64,000 nt of DNA from Apiospora phragmitis (Eukaryota; Ascomycota; Sordariomycetes; Amphisphaeriales; Apiosporaceae), in the NCBI GenBank assembly GCA_038363925.1, contig JAQQWL010000003.1:1240001-1304000 (forward strand), written 5' to 3'. This document shows positions 11,265 through 21,479 of the stretch, piece by piece. How positions within the stretch are numbered: position 1 is the first letter of the stretch; every line of letters starts with the position of its first letter. The position numbers were made by a program, and so were the translations under genes. The notes under the pieces were generated by a model. That model was not told the origin of the DNA. It saw only the letters and a program-made list of their open reading frames with translations, and searched no databases.

Positions 11265-13274
11265 TCACCAGACCATAACCATCGTCTTTTGCGTATCTAT
11301 AAACCTAGTTCCTTGCGACCGGATGAAATCGGACCCAAACTTCGGCTTCTTCCACATAGCATACATACTGAAGTCCCTCTCAAATACAACGCTCTGATTA
11401 GGTAACGGTTCCACGTCGAATGACCACAGCACCTTGACAAGAAAGAGCCTCGTCTCTTTCCAGGCCAGAGGCATACCAAGACAGGACCTTGGGCCCAGGC
11501 TAAATGGATAGAAACCATCTATAGCGTCATTCTTGAACGCGGGGTCCCATTTTGGGTGGCCCTTGGGAAGCCAGCGCTGTGGCCAGTGCCTGCGAGGTTC
11601 GTGGAAATACCTAGGGCTGCGCGTAAAGGCAAATACCCCATATCATACGTTGACCTGTAGTGACGGCGCGTCAGAAATGCGGAAAGGAAGGAATATACGA
11701 ATGATAGAGAAGACATACACCCTTGGGGATAAACCGTCCATCCACCGTAGCTCCAGGGCTGACGCGGGCCTGTCCGCTGCTCTGCAGAACTGTGATACGC
11801 AGTGTTTCCATCAAGGAGGCATGAAGAAACGGAAGCGACTCGAGATCATTGATGTTGATATCGTCGTAGCTCTGGAATGCAGCCCTAATCTCCCGGACAA
11901 GGATATTGAGGCATTCTGGCTCCAGGACGGAAAACATGATGGTACCGTATATCTGGCTTGCGATTGGCTCATAGCCTGCGACGACCAGATGCCCCGTGAC
12001 GACCTCGATATGCTTTTGCTCCTTTCTGGTGGGAGCGGGGGCATCAGCAGGAAGCAACTGCTCAAAGTGGTCGAGGTGCTCGACGTTGCCTCGACGCATG
12101 ATCCGCGACTCCAGTGCTTGAATGTTCATTTTCTGAACGTCGAAAAAGCTTAGCAAGATGGAGGGCGGGATGAAGAGGAACTTGAGTGGGTTCAGAAGAG
12201 GGAATTTCTTGAGTATCTGGTTGGCAGTCACGAAGAAGCTCACTTCCCACAACTGGTCAAGGAAGCGCGCGCTTTTCACTGCGTATTCCGTTGTCAGTGA
12301 CAAATAATTAATACGAGCAAAGCTAGCTGGATTGGACGTACTGTCTCGCATTTGATGCATCTCCCGGCTGTATGCCAAGTCTGCCGAAGCATCCAGGGTC
12401 ATCCAATCTGTCCACTACATGGCAATGTTAGTATTTGATTCGCCGTTGGAATTATTTAAGATCATGACAAGCGGCTTACCATTTTCAGCTCGATACCGTC
12501 TTCCAAACCTCCGAACTGCTTCACCCGTTCGACAAAGGCATCCGTATACTTATGCAAAAGCGGTTCTTTGGCCTTGAGCGACTTAGGACTGAATGCCGGG
12601 GCAAGCCTTTTAGCTTCGGCGTGGTGCTTCTCTGGGCTCTGTTCCCAATTGATTCCGTCATCTCCCATCCGAGGGCCATGAAGTCGTTTTTGGGAAAATG
12701 CTCTAGGCCATCGTATAGAAACTATAGACATCTGATTTCCTGGGTCAAATTGATTTTCTTCCTCTTCTTTAACCAGACAGCAGGAATAATGGAGTATAAG
12801 CTCATACCGTTGAAGGCCTTGGGTGATAAACACCAGCTCGTTGGGAGCTACACGAACAACGTCTCCTAGTTTATGGTGAGTATGATATTCTGGATGCGCT
12901 ACAACGGTGAAGCAACTTACCATATTTCTTCAGAGCTCTCTCAACCGCCATTGGATACTTCCCAGAAGCCCTGCGTGTCCGTAAGATGTCATGCCAAGAC
13001 CCACAATAGAACAGAGACTGATTCACCAGTGATAAGCGTACCACAAGTTTGTTACAGCGGCGATTCTGGGACCGGGAAAGCGAGAGGCAGGATGGAAGTA
13101 CACATTGTACACATAGCGAAGCGTTGCGTAGAGGGTTAACTGGAGTCTCGTCAGTAAATATGATGGAGTCGTTAGAAGCCCCTAGGTAGGTAGTCTTACT
13201 GCCCCGAGGACAATAGTCATCGGGTGACTGGTGCAGTGTTCGAAAACACGGTGCACTGGCGGCTCTGATGGCAT
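11265..13274 (-). pseudogene. Cytochrome P450 with nonsense codon and frameshifts
   Basis: Eight exons can be joined: 13200-13274, 13027-13139, 12921-12970, 12808-12865, 12480-12739, 12342-12414, 11719-12278 and 11265-11654. The translation has a leader, YFHPASRFPGPRIAA, KYGDVVRVAPNELVFITQ, the PEKHHAEAKRLAPAFSPKSL segment, an I-helix region with VTGHLVVAGYEPIAS, an ExxR (METLRI), PRYFHEPRRHWPQRWLPKGH and the haem site FSLGPRSCLGM followed by AWKETRL. The overall plan is that of fungal monooxygenases near isotrichodermin/trichothecene-type P450s; the substrate is unknown. Two one-base losses (about 12705 and 12665) could be errors. The TGA at 11643-11645, just after V-N-V in exon 8, is a base substitution and would remove the haem site. 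Confidence 0.75.
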
Positions 13275-14060
13275 TGTGATAAAACAGAGATTCCTACAAG
13301 ATACGATGTGGTCTGTCCTTCAACTCAAGGACTTTGTTGTGGAAGAATACCACTAAAAGGAAGCTGCTCGGCTTTCGGGGTGTTTCTCCCGCTCCAGCTC
13401 TGCATGCAGTTGGCTGCGGTTGCAAGGAGCAAAGTGGCGTAATGTTATTGTTGGCTTGGGGTCCCTTGAATGATGGGACAGCATTGCTGCGCCGCAGCGG
13501 AACCTATTTATTTGCGTAGCATTGCAGGACGTTGGGCATGCACCTGCACGAGTCGTGTACCAAATGCAGTAGCAAATGAACCAACCTCGGAACGAACACT
13601 CGGGACGAGCGCTAGTCGTCACACCCGTCGCATGCCAGGCAAAAGCATTTTCCCTGAGGGCTCCTTATCAAGACCCCTGGCTACTCGTGCGAAGTACGGT
13701 CCGGCATGCCGATCCTGGGCACGCTTACGCCTGTTCTAATAAGCATTTCACCATTTTATAGTATAATCGATATATTATATATATAAACAACTAAATTGTA
13801 CCCAGCAATACCCTTAGTTCCCGATAACACGACGCTGACCCAAACAACAATTACTTTCCTTTCCCTTTGACTCCGAGACGATGCAAATTCCGCCCTGCAG
13901 AAACGAAAGACTCGCAACAAATGTGTGACACCCAAGCATACGCGCGAGCTTTGTATATAAGTCCAGCAAAGACTCTTCGGTTTCCGATGACACGACGTTG
14001 GCCGGATGGAATCATTCAGATAGATCCAGCAAGCAGGTATTCGATCACATAGAAATATGA
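13275..14060. other. Intergenic with AT-rich tract and diverged direct repeat
   Basis: No gene is supported. 13755-13800 is strongly AT-rich. About 40 bases at 13801-13840 resemble 13970-14010: both carry CAGCAA, then TTCCCGATAACACGACG or TTTCCGATGACACGACG. This may be an old local duplication. Confidence 0.45.
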
Positions 14061-14594
14061 TCAAACTTTCCCTGCTTCCAAATCTGACGGAGATGGTTGA
14101 GCAGTATATGCAGGTGGTGGCGTGGCGATTGACCGAGCCTGTTCTGGCTGTGTGGTTTTTTCAGGTCGGTGATTCTCTTGATATCCGTCTCTCCGGACCC
14201 GGCGCGCAGCTCTCCGGGCCTTGAACGCCCCGTAGTCGAAGCCGCAGCAGCTGTTGCCTTCTACACATGTCTTGACCATGATCCAGCCGAGAATTCTGTA
14301 GACGACCCAGAGCACCAGCTCAGCCGGCCAGAGGATGCCGCCGACGAGCAAGAGGAAGGGTAGGAGGGCGATGAGGCAGTCATCGTGGCGGAAGGCGGGC
14401 CAGAGACGCCTCGTCTCGCTGAAGCATAGGTAGGCGACGAATGCGGCGATCACGAGGTAGAAAAACCCTAGAAAGGCCAAAAAGACGAAAAGGGGTGTGA
14501 GGCGGTCGTCGTCATCAGGAGGCGCGTATCCGTCGGGTTGACCTATCGGGTGAAGATCACCCTGGATTCGCTGGGCTTCTGTAATCGCGTCCAT
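14061..14594 (-). CDS. Small two-helix membrane protein, function unknown
   Basis: Intronless, 177 residues from the ATG at 14592-14594. A longer open frame extends upstream to 14750, but its extra 52 residues lack protein-like character, so the inner start (MDAITEAQRIQGDL) is preferred. A polar N terminus is followed by helix 1 (LFVFLAFLGFFYLVIAAFVA) and helix 2 (LIALLPFLLLVGGILWPAEL, extending to WIMV). Then comes a Cys-containing loop (CVEGNSCCGFDYG), a basic stretch KARRAARRVRR and a tail with PPAYT. The P-P-x-Y motif is a known docking site for Rsp5/Nedd4 ubiquitin ligases, so endosomal sorting is possible; that is inference. No frame damage. Confidence 0.65.
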   Translation of the reverse strand: MDAITEAQRIQGDLHPIGQPDGYAPPDDDDRLTPLFVFLAFLGFFYLVIAAFVAYLCFSETRRLWPAFRHDDCLIALLPFLLLVGGILWPAELVLWVVYRILGWIMVKTCVEGNSCCGFDYGAFKARRAARRVRRDGYQENHRPEKTTQPEQARSIATPPPAYTAQPSPSDLEAGKV

Positions 14595-15092
14595 GGCGTC
14601 GGGTGATGTGTTGCGTTGGTTTGGGGAAATATTTGTTCTTTCAACTTGGGTCAACTTCGACTCGACCACGGCCGAGTGCAAGTGACTGATATGGCAGAGA
14701 AAGGAGGTTATACTCGGCGAATGAGGCTCATCAAAGGTGACTTTGTACACTATTGTTCAAAATAGATTGGGTGTGACCAGTGAGCAGTAGCCACGGATTT
14801 ATAATCTACCCTGAAAGTTTTCTCCGTTGCATGTCTGATCCCCGAGGTTTGACTTGCTGTTTTTGCTGGTATGCGCAAAGTCTATTTCCAGTGGCCCATA
14901 TATACTGTTTTGCAGTTTGAGCTCGAGAGGACAAACCTGAACAACCATCAAGTATGGCTCATGCACATAGCCCTACCCTAGGTCTGTGGTGGTGCGAAGC
15001 CACCCTAGATACCTGCCGATAATAGCAGATAGTCATAGCAAGTAAGCTTCGCCACCATAGGCTTAATGCTAGAGTTCATTCTGCACTCAGTA
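14595..15092. other. Intergenic with imperfect hairpin
   Basis: 14979-15000 (taggtctgtggtggtgcgaagc) is nearly complementary to 15045-15065, a 20-22 base stem around a 45-base loop. No gene is supported. Confidence 0.4.
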
Positions 15093-15429
15093 TCCCCTTG
15101 AGCGCTGAGTACAACAAAAAGAGTGGGTCAGATTTCATGTGAATTGATTGGTCGCACAGCTCAGTACCGGCTGCTCACAGCCTCCTTTGACTACGTCTAT
15201 ACCACCCACGATATACCTTTCCGTATGTGCAAAGTAATCCTCAAACCTGGCATTCCGGTTCGAATGGCGGTAAAATCAATTTCGTACGTCCACGGGAAGT
15301 GCTTCAAAAACGAGGTTGAATGTGAATTCGGAGAGTAGATAGAGCCCCACTGGAGGGAGGATGCACGCTATGTTATTGGTTTAAAAAAGACCCCACTAGT
15401 TTTGTTGTACTCAGCGCTCAAGGGGGCCA
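15093..15429. mobile_element. MITE-like element with 26-base terminal inverted repeats
   Basis: The left end reads CCCCTTGAGCGCTGAGTACA with ACAAAA after it. The right end is its exact complement (to 15421-15426), with two or three extra C/G bases at the tip. TA lies on both sides (15091-15092 and 15430-15431), as for a Tc1/mariner target duplication. At 337 bases with no transposase it fits a non-autonomous miniature element. An internal 71-codon frame (15123-15338) has no recognisable features. Confidence 0.75.
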
Positions 15430-15695
15430 TACCTAGCCTTAACGGAGATGCTCACATGATACGGGAGAGCATGCAGTTTGATGCTATCGGAGTCCCGCGT
15501 TTCCAATGTTCCTTGTGCTGATGTTATTCAAAGGAGAGCGCATCATTGACATAGCAAACAACGACATTCGGGAACGATGAGAAACCCTACCTGGAGTAGC
15601 ATTCCAGCCCCAATCCAATAAAGTAGGCACGGTTTAACTGTCAAAAGAAGTAATTAACTGTTTTTACAAGAATGGGGGAAAAAGCCAAAAAGCAA
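15430..15695. other. Short intergenic spacer
   Basis: No gene seen. This is the 3' flank of the tRNA, with a T-rich stretch on its minus strand (about 15659-15690) suited to polymerase III termination. Confidence 0.4.
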
Positions 15696-15787
15696 TGGCG
15701 ACACCCGGAATCGAACCGGGGGTCTACACGGAACGCGAGATGGTATGAAACCACAACGTGTTGTACTGACCACTATACTATGTCACC
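15696..15787 (-). tRNA. tRNA-His(GTG) with a 19-base intron
   Basis: On the minus strand the acceptor arms GGTGACA and TGTCGCC pair (one G-U), with discriminator A. The D arm is GTATAGTGGTCAGTAC. The anticodon stem ACACG/CGTGT encloses loop TTGTGG-C with anticodon GTG at 15752-15754. The T arm is CCCGG-TTCGAAT-CCGGG. Nineteen bases (15732-15750) interrupt the loop one base after the anticodon, the canonical nuclear tRNA intron site. The mature length is 73 nucleotides. Confidence 0.92.
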
Positions 15788-16591
15788 TTTGAAGCACATG
15801 ACGTCATTTGCTTACAATATTTTCCTTGTTGTATTCAAATATGTAGAAAGAGTCTCTGTGTGGGCAGCCAGCCAAAGCTGAGCAGCAAAAAGCAAAAGTT
15901 CTTGCTTGTATGGCGCTGGGCAGAGGTGACTAACAAAAACTGACAGTCAGTGGGGACAGCTGTCAGCGAGCTAGCGTAGATTGAATGAGGCTAATGCTCA
16001 CTGGCAGTGGCGCTTGTGGCTTTGACTGAGCAGATAGGTACACCGTAGGTACCTAATGCACACGGCAGCTGGCTAGATCACCGGAGTCGGAACAACCAGG
16101 TCGGAATCTGGCTGGTGGGGCACACCCACGTACCTAGCTCAGATCAGGGGAGGGACAGATGGTCAGGCTGGCAGCTGGTGCTATCCCAGAAGTCAATCTG
16201 GACAATTCGAAGCTGGCCATTAGGAGGTGTCTAGGGAGCATTTCACGACACATAATTCATACCACCGCCAATTCAGATCGGTCGACCTCTAGATCTGACA
16301 TGCACAATTGCATGAACCACCAACAGACAACTATACGTCTGTTAGTCAACATTTGATCGCCCTCTAGCCCTTTAGCCTGGCCTTTCCGGCGCAATTGGCC
16401 CATCCATCCAAACTGAATACGTGTACGTGTACCAGAGCCTCGACCACCGCTTGCAATTGGGCCCATCGCATCACTCCCCCACGAATCCTCCAACAACCAC
16501 GCCGACGACCGTGAACTGAACCTGCTCAGTGTAGCTCTACCAACACACCGAATCCCGATACTGCGGTCGCGAACCGCACCCGCCGCCCATC
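15788..16591. other. Intergenic, probable promoter region of beta-COP
   Basis: No gene is supported. The last 200 bases before 16592 are C-rich with CCAAC and CACC runs, in keeping with a housekeeping fungal promoter, but no specific element can be assigned. Confidence 0.4.
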
Positions 16592-19520
16592 ATGTCGTCG
16601 TTTCTGGAGAATGCCTACAGTTTGGTCCATCAGGACAACACTGCCGATGTTCCCAGCATGTCGGATCTGCGCACGCAGCTGGAGAAGGGAACCGACGAGA
16701 GCAAGGTTGAGACCATGAAGCGCATCTTGACCGTCATGCTGAATGGCGATCCCTACCCCAGCTTCTCATGCACATTATCCGTTTCGTCATGCCCTCCAAG
16801 TACAAGCCGTTGAAGAAGCTCTTGTATTTCTACTACGAAATATGCCCCAAGCTGGACGCCCAGGGCAAGCTCAAGCAGGAGATGATTCTGGTCTGCAACG
16901 GTATCCGAAACGATCTTCAGCACCCCAACGAGTACATCCGGGGCAACACACTACGCTTCCTCTGCAAGCTGCGAGAACCCGAGCTGATCGAGCCCCTGCT
17001 GTCGTCGGCGCGCCAATGCCTCGAGCACAGACACGCATACGTCCGAAAGAACGCCGTTTACGCCATCTCCTCTATCTTCACACATTCGCAGTCTCTCATC
17101 CCCGATGCCTCAGATCTCATCGCCACCTTCCTCGAGTCAGAAAGTGACGCCACCTGCAAGCGCAACGCATTCGCCGCCCTGGCCAGCATAGATCACGACA
17201 AGGCGCTTGCGTATCTCAGCAACGTTTTCGAGGGTATCCCCAACGCGGAAGAGTTATTGCAATTGGTGGAGTTGGAGTTCATCCGCAAAGATGCTGTTCA
17301 GAATTCGCAGAACAAGGCCCGTTATCTGAGACTTATCTTCGATCTTCTGGAGGCTGGCGCATCGACCGTCGTCTACGAGGCTGCCTCGTCGCTTACAGCA
17401 TTGACATCCAATCCCGTGGCCGTCAAGGCCGCTGCCGCCAAGTTCATTGAGTTGAGCATCAAGGAGGCGGACAACAATGTCAAGCTTATCGTGCTCGACC
17501 GAGTCGATCAATTGCGCCAGAAGAACGAGGGCATCTTGGAAGACCTTATTATGGAGATCCTCAGAGTCCTGTCTAGCCCCGATATCGATGTGCGAAGAAA
17601 GGCCCTCAGCATTGCCTTGGAAATGGTTGCCAGCAAGAACGTGGAAGAGGTCGTCTTGCTGCTGAAGAAGGAGCTCTCCAAGACTGTCGATCAAGAGTAC
17701 GAGAAGAACGCCGAGTACCGCCAATGCTTATTCAATCGATCCACCAGTGCGCCATCAAGTTCTCCGAGGTTGCTGCCAGTGTCGTGGACCTCCTCATGGA
17801 CTTCATTGCTGATTTCAGCAACACATCCGCCGTCGATGTCATCAACTTTGTCAAGGAGGTCGTCGAGAAGTACCCTAAGCTGCGACCCTCTATTGTCGAG
17901 CGTCTGGTCGCCACTCTGAGCGAGGTCCGCGCAGGCAAGGTTTACCGCGGTATCATCTGGATTATTGGCGAGTACTCCCTCGAGGAGAAGGATATTCGGG
18001 ATGCCTGGAGGGGAATCCGTGCCAGCCTGGGCGAGATCCCGATCCTGGCTTCAGAACAGCGACTGCTGGATCAGGGCGACGACGAGAAGGAGAAGGATGA
18101 GCAAGTCAACGGTCACTCCAAGCCCGCTGCTCCCTCCGGATCGCGCAAGGTTTTGGCTGACGGCACTTACGCCACCGAGACTGCTCTGACCAGCTCTGCT
18201 GCGGCTGCTGCGAAGTTGGAGGCTGTCAAGGCTGCACAGAAGCCGCCGCTGCGACAGCTCATCCTGGACGGCGACTACTACCTGGCCACTGTGCTTTCGG
18301 CAACGCTTACGAAGTTGGTCATGCGCCACGCCGAGATTTCCGCCGATCACGCACGCACAAACGCCCTGAAGGCCGAGGCCATGTTGATCATGATTTCCAT
18401 CATCCGCGTTGGACAATCTCACTTTGTCAAGGCCCCTATCGATGAGGACTCGGTCGACCGTGTCATGTCCTGTGTTCGATCCCTGGCCGAGTTCTCTCAG
18501 AAGAAGGAATTCGGAAGTGTCTTCTTGGATGACACTCGCAAAGCCTTCCGTGCTATGGTGCAGGTTGAGGAGAAGAAGCGAGCCGCGAAGGAGGCCTTTG
18601 AGAAGGCCAAGACTGCCATCCAAGTGGATGATGTCGTGCAAATTCGACAGCTCTCCAAGAAGAACACGGTGGATGGGGCAGATGAAATCGAGCTCGACTT
18701 GGAGAGGGCTACGGGTGGTGATGCTCCCGCTGAAGACCTTTCGTCTAAGCTGAGCCGAGTTGTGCAGCTCACTGGTTTCTCGGACCCTGTCTACGCTGAA
18801 GCGTACGTCAAGGTGCACCAATTCGATATTGTCCTCGATGTGTTACTGGTCAACCAAACTACGGAGACGCTGCAGAACCTTTCAGTCGAGTTTGCGACAC
18901 TTGGTGACTTGAAGGTTGTTGAGCGGCCGACAACACAAAATCTGGGCCCCCACGACTTCCACAATGTGCAGTGCACGATCAAGGTGTCATCAACAGACAC
19001 TGGCGTCATTTTCGGCAACGTGGTTTACGACGGCGCACACAGCACCGACACCAACGTGGTTATCCTCAACGACTTGCACGTCGATATTATGGACTACATC
19101 CAGCCGGCTACTTGCACCGAAACCCAGTTCCGAACCATGTGGACTGAATTCGAATGGGAGAACAAGGTTAACATCAACAGCAAAGCAAAGACTCTGCGCG
19201 AGTTCTTGGAGCAATTAATGGCTTGCACCAACATGAGCTGCCTGACACCCGAGGCTAGCCTGAAGGGTGACTGCCAATTCTTGAGTGCCAACCTATACGC
19301 AAGGAGTGTTTTCGGTAAGTACCTCGCCTTTACGCAACATCTATTATCATAAGCTAACCTTGATGCAGGCGAGGATGCTCTTGCGAACTTGAGTATCGAG
19401 AAGGAAGGTGATGACGGCCCCGTTACAGGTTTCGTTAGGATAAGAAGTCGATCTCAAGGCCTCGCCTTGAGCCTGGGCAGCCTCAAGGGACTGAACAAGA
19501 TCGGCACTGCCGCCGCTTAA
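16592..19520 (+). CDS. SEC26: Coatomer subunit beta (beta-COP)
   Basis: Component of the COPI coat that retrieves vesicles from Golgi to ER; cytosolic and Golgi membrane. The product is about 957 residues, normal for the family. The N terminus ([36 protein letters not shown]) leads into the adaptin/HEAT solenoid: [49 protein letters not shown]. Then follow [15 protein letters not shown] and the C-terminal appendage with [20 protein letters not shown], ending in [13 protein letters not shown]. One 54-base intron (19315-19368, GTAAGT...GCTAAC...CAG) lies near the 3' end. Two single-base losses break the frame: one C in the run at 16756-16759 and one A at 17723-17724. The gene is essential in yeast and otherwise perfectly conserved, so these are almost certainly sequence errors. 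Start context is catcATGTCG. Confidence 0.97.
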
Positions 19521-20039
19521 GGGTCATAAGACACAGCGAAGAGAGCAAGATTATGGTGGTGTGTACCTAATGAGGCTACTGGCATTACGAAACGGGCCAA
19601 GATAACGATTTTAGATGTTATATGGCAGCTGAAAACAGGAGGGGTTCGGCCGTCCCTTAGATCCATCCAAAGACAGCAAGGACTCTTGAACAGAGGGTTC
19701 CTCAAGCACCTGCCTGATGCTGAGATCTCCTCAAGGAATATCAGGTATGGCGAGATAGTGGCCTTGGTTTTCTAGACAAAATGAAGTGCAAAAAGCGTTG
19801 AAACTATTTGATATTGTGTTTTGACATTGTTTGACCCCTCTGCCAGAGCCAGTTCTTCCGGCAGAACCTAAGCCCCTGTCGTCCAACATGCGATGTCAAC
19901 GACGTTAAGAACCGTTCAACCCCCGCACCAATTTTAACGACTCCTGACAGACCCCTACCAAGTAACGTACCATTACTCTTCTCCTTGTCACACCCACTTC
20001 TAAACACCAGATGCGAAAACCACGAGACGATCTGTCAAC
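19521..20039. other. Intergenic, 3' flank of beta-COP
   Basis: No gene is supported. It probably holds the beta-COP 3' UTR and the promoter of the ankyrin gene. Confidence 0.4.
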
Positions 20040-21164
20040 ATGGAGACAAGTACGTCGAAACCCTATCTTTATAGCGAAACCCACATCCGCAATTTGATCA
20101 ACCGTCAGCTGACCTAGACGCATAGATTGTGAAGTATCTCAGCTCGGTCTGTTGCACCCCCGAGGCAAGGAAAAGTCGGGAGTTTTGAGCGTCAACTTGA
20201 CCCACGCTACTGGACCGGGGACGCGGCCGCCGCGGCCCTGGCGGCGCTTGCCTGAACATGCCATTACTGGATCTTGTTCAGGAGACTTGGCTGACCCCGA
20301 AGTGCGCCGGCGATGGATCCTTAGCGCCGTCCTTGAATACGATGGTGTCGAAGTAACTGCCGAGGCCCTCTGCTGGAGTGATTCGGGGAACATCGTGTGG
20401 GTATGGCACTAGCATTGGGATATCGTAGCCCGCACATCATGTCGCATATTGTCGAGCTCGGCAATGTCAATCTCAAATAGGAAATCCTTGGCCACATGAT
20501 GATAGCCGATACCAAGTGGGTAGAGTTCCCCTCGCGCGTCATCCAGCTCACACCGCTCGAATGGGCCGTGGAACACGAGCGCACTGAGCTCGTCCGCCTT
20601 TTCCTTGACGCGGTCGCCGACGCAAGCATTGGGGGCTATGCGTTAATCGCCGCTGCGAGGAAACGCAGCATGGCGCTCGTCGAGATGCTCGTGCCCGGGA
20701 GCGGCCGCGCCACGCGCACGCGAGCGCTGAGCCTCGCGGCGGGGCGGGGGGCGCCCTATGCGACTTTGCGTCGCCGCGGACCGCGGACGACTTCGCGGCG
20801 CCGCTGCCGCGCGCGATCTGATCGGGCGCGGTGGAGCTGGTGCGGTTGCTGCTCGAGCACGGAGCTGACCCGAACCGGGGCTACCTCGGCGTCATCAATT
20901 GCCAAGACGACTACTACGAGAAGATCGAACAAGAAGGCCGGGCGGCCCGTGCAGTTGGCCATGGAGCTGGGCCATTCCGACATGGTCGACTTGCTCCTGG
21001 ACTACGGCGCCGATGTTGACCTGCCCCAGGCGGTCTGGGAGGGCCCAGCTGATTCGGACCGGCTCTCCACGGGGTATAGGGGCTGCCTGGTGCCGAGGTG
21101 CGTGTACCTTGAGGTCACGGCTGGATTAAGACAGGCTGTTGACAAGAGACGAAGGAAAGAATAG
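20040..21164 (+). CDS. Ankyrin-repeat protein, frame-damaged
   Basis: Possible start ATGGAGACA at 20040, followed by an intron (GTACGT ... CATAG, about 20050-20124). Ankyrin-type units appear in three frames: TPLEWAVEHERTELVRLFLD, YALIAAARKRSMALVEMLV, MELVRLLLEHGADPNRGY and QLAMELGHSDMVDLLLDYGA with DVDLP. An intron near 20396-20500 and at least two one-base shifts (about 20740-20830 and 20950) are needed to join them. The middle is very GC-rich (gcggggcggggggcgcc), where indel errors are likely. No other domain is seen; a binding partner or pathway cannot be inferred. It lies directly upstream of a STAND gene. A remote ankyrin remnant is at 45640-46330. Confidence 0.55.
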
Positions 21165-21479
21165 ATAGGCCCAAGGGTTGTGTAGGTATACGGTAACTTC
21201 ATAACTAATCCCTCGACGTTATTGACGTCACCAAGGCCTCTTCCGTGCCGAAGTCGAGATAGAGACAACGTTTCCGGGAAGACGAGCGTGGACAATGCCA
21301 TACTCACCAGGTACACCCCTTGTCAGCCTGCTTCCTCGTTGCCAGCGCCGTTTAGCAAGTCCAGCCAGATTCAAAGCTCGGAATGACCAAGTAAATAACA
21401 TCGACAAGATCATTCTCAACTAGGATCCGCAAGTGTACCGAACCTAACCAGCTGCGACGTCGAGTGATACATACGGCTG
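21165..21479. other. Intergenic spacer before the STAND gene
   Basis: No gene is supported; it includes the presumptive promoter of the STAND gene at 21480. Confidence 0.4.

Noticed and set aside
9232..13274. Secondary-metabolite gene cluster built from the MFS transporter and P450
   Set aside because: No PKS, NRPS, terpene synthase or cluster regulator in the window, and both genes are damaged.
15123..15338. 71-codon frame inside the MITE
   Set aside because: No similarity or codon bias; elements of this size are non-coding.
18051..18821. 256-codon minus-strand frame opposite beta-COP
   Set aside because: Antisense shadow within a well-supported gene.
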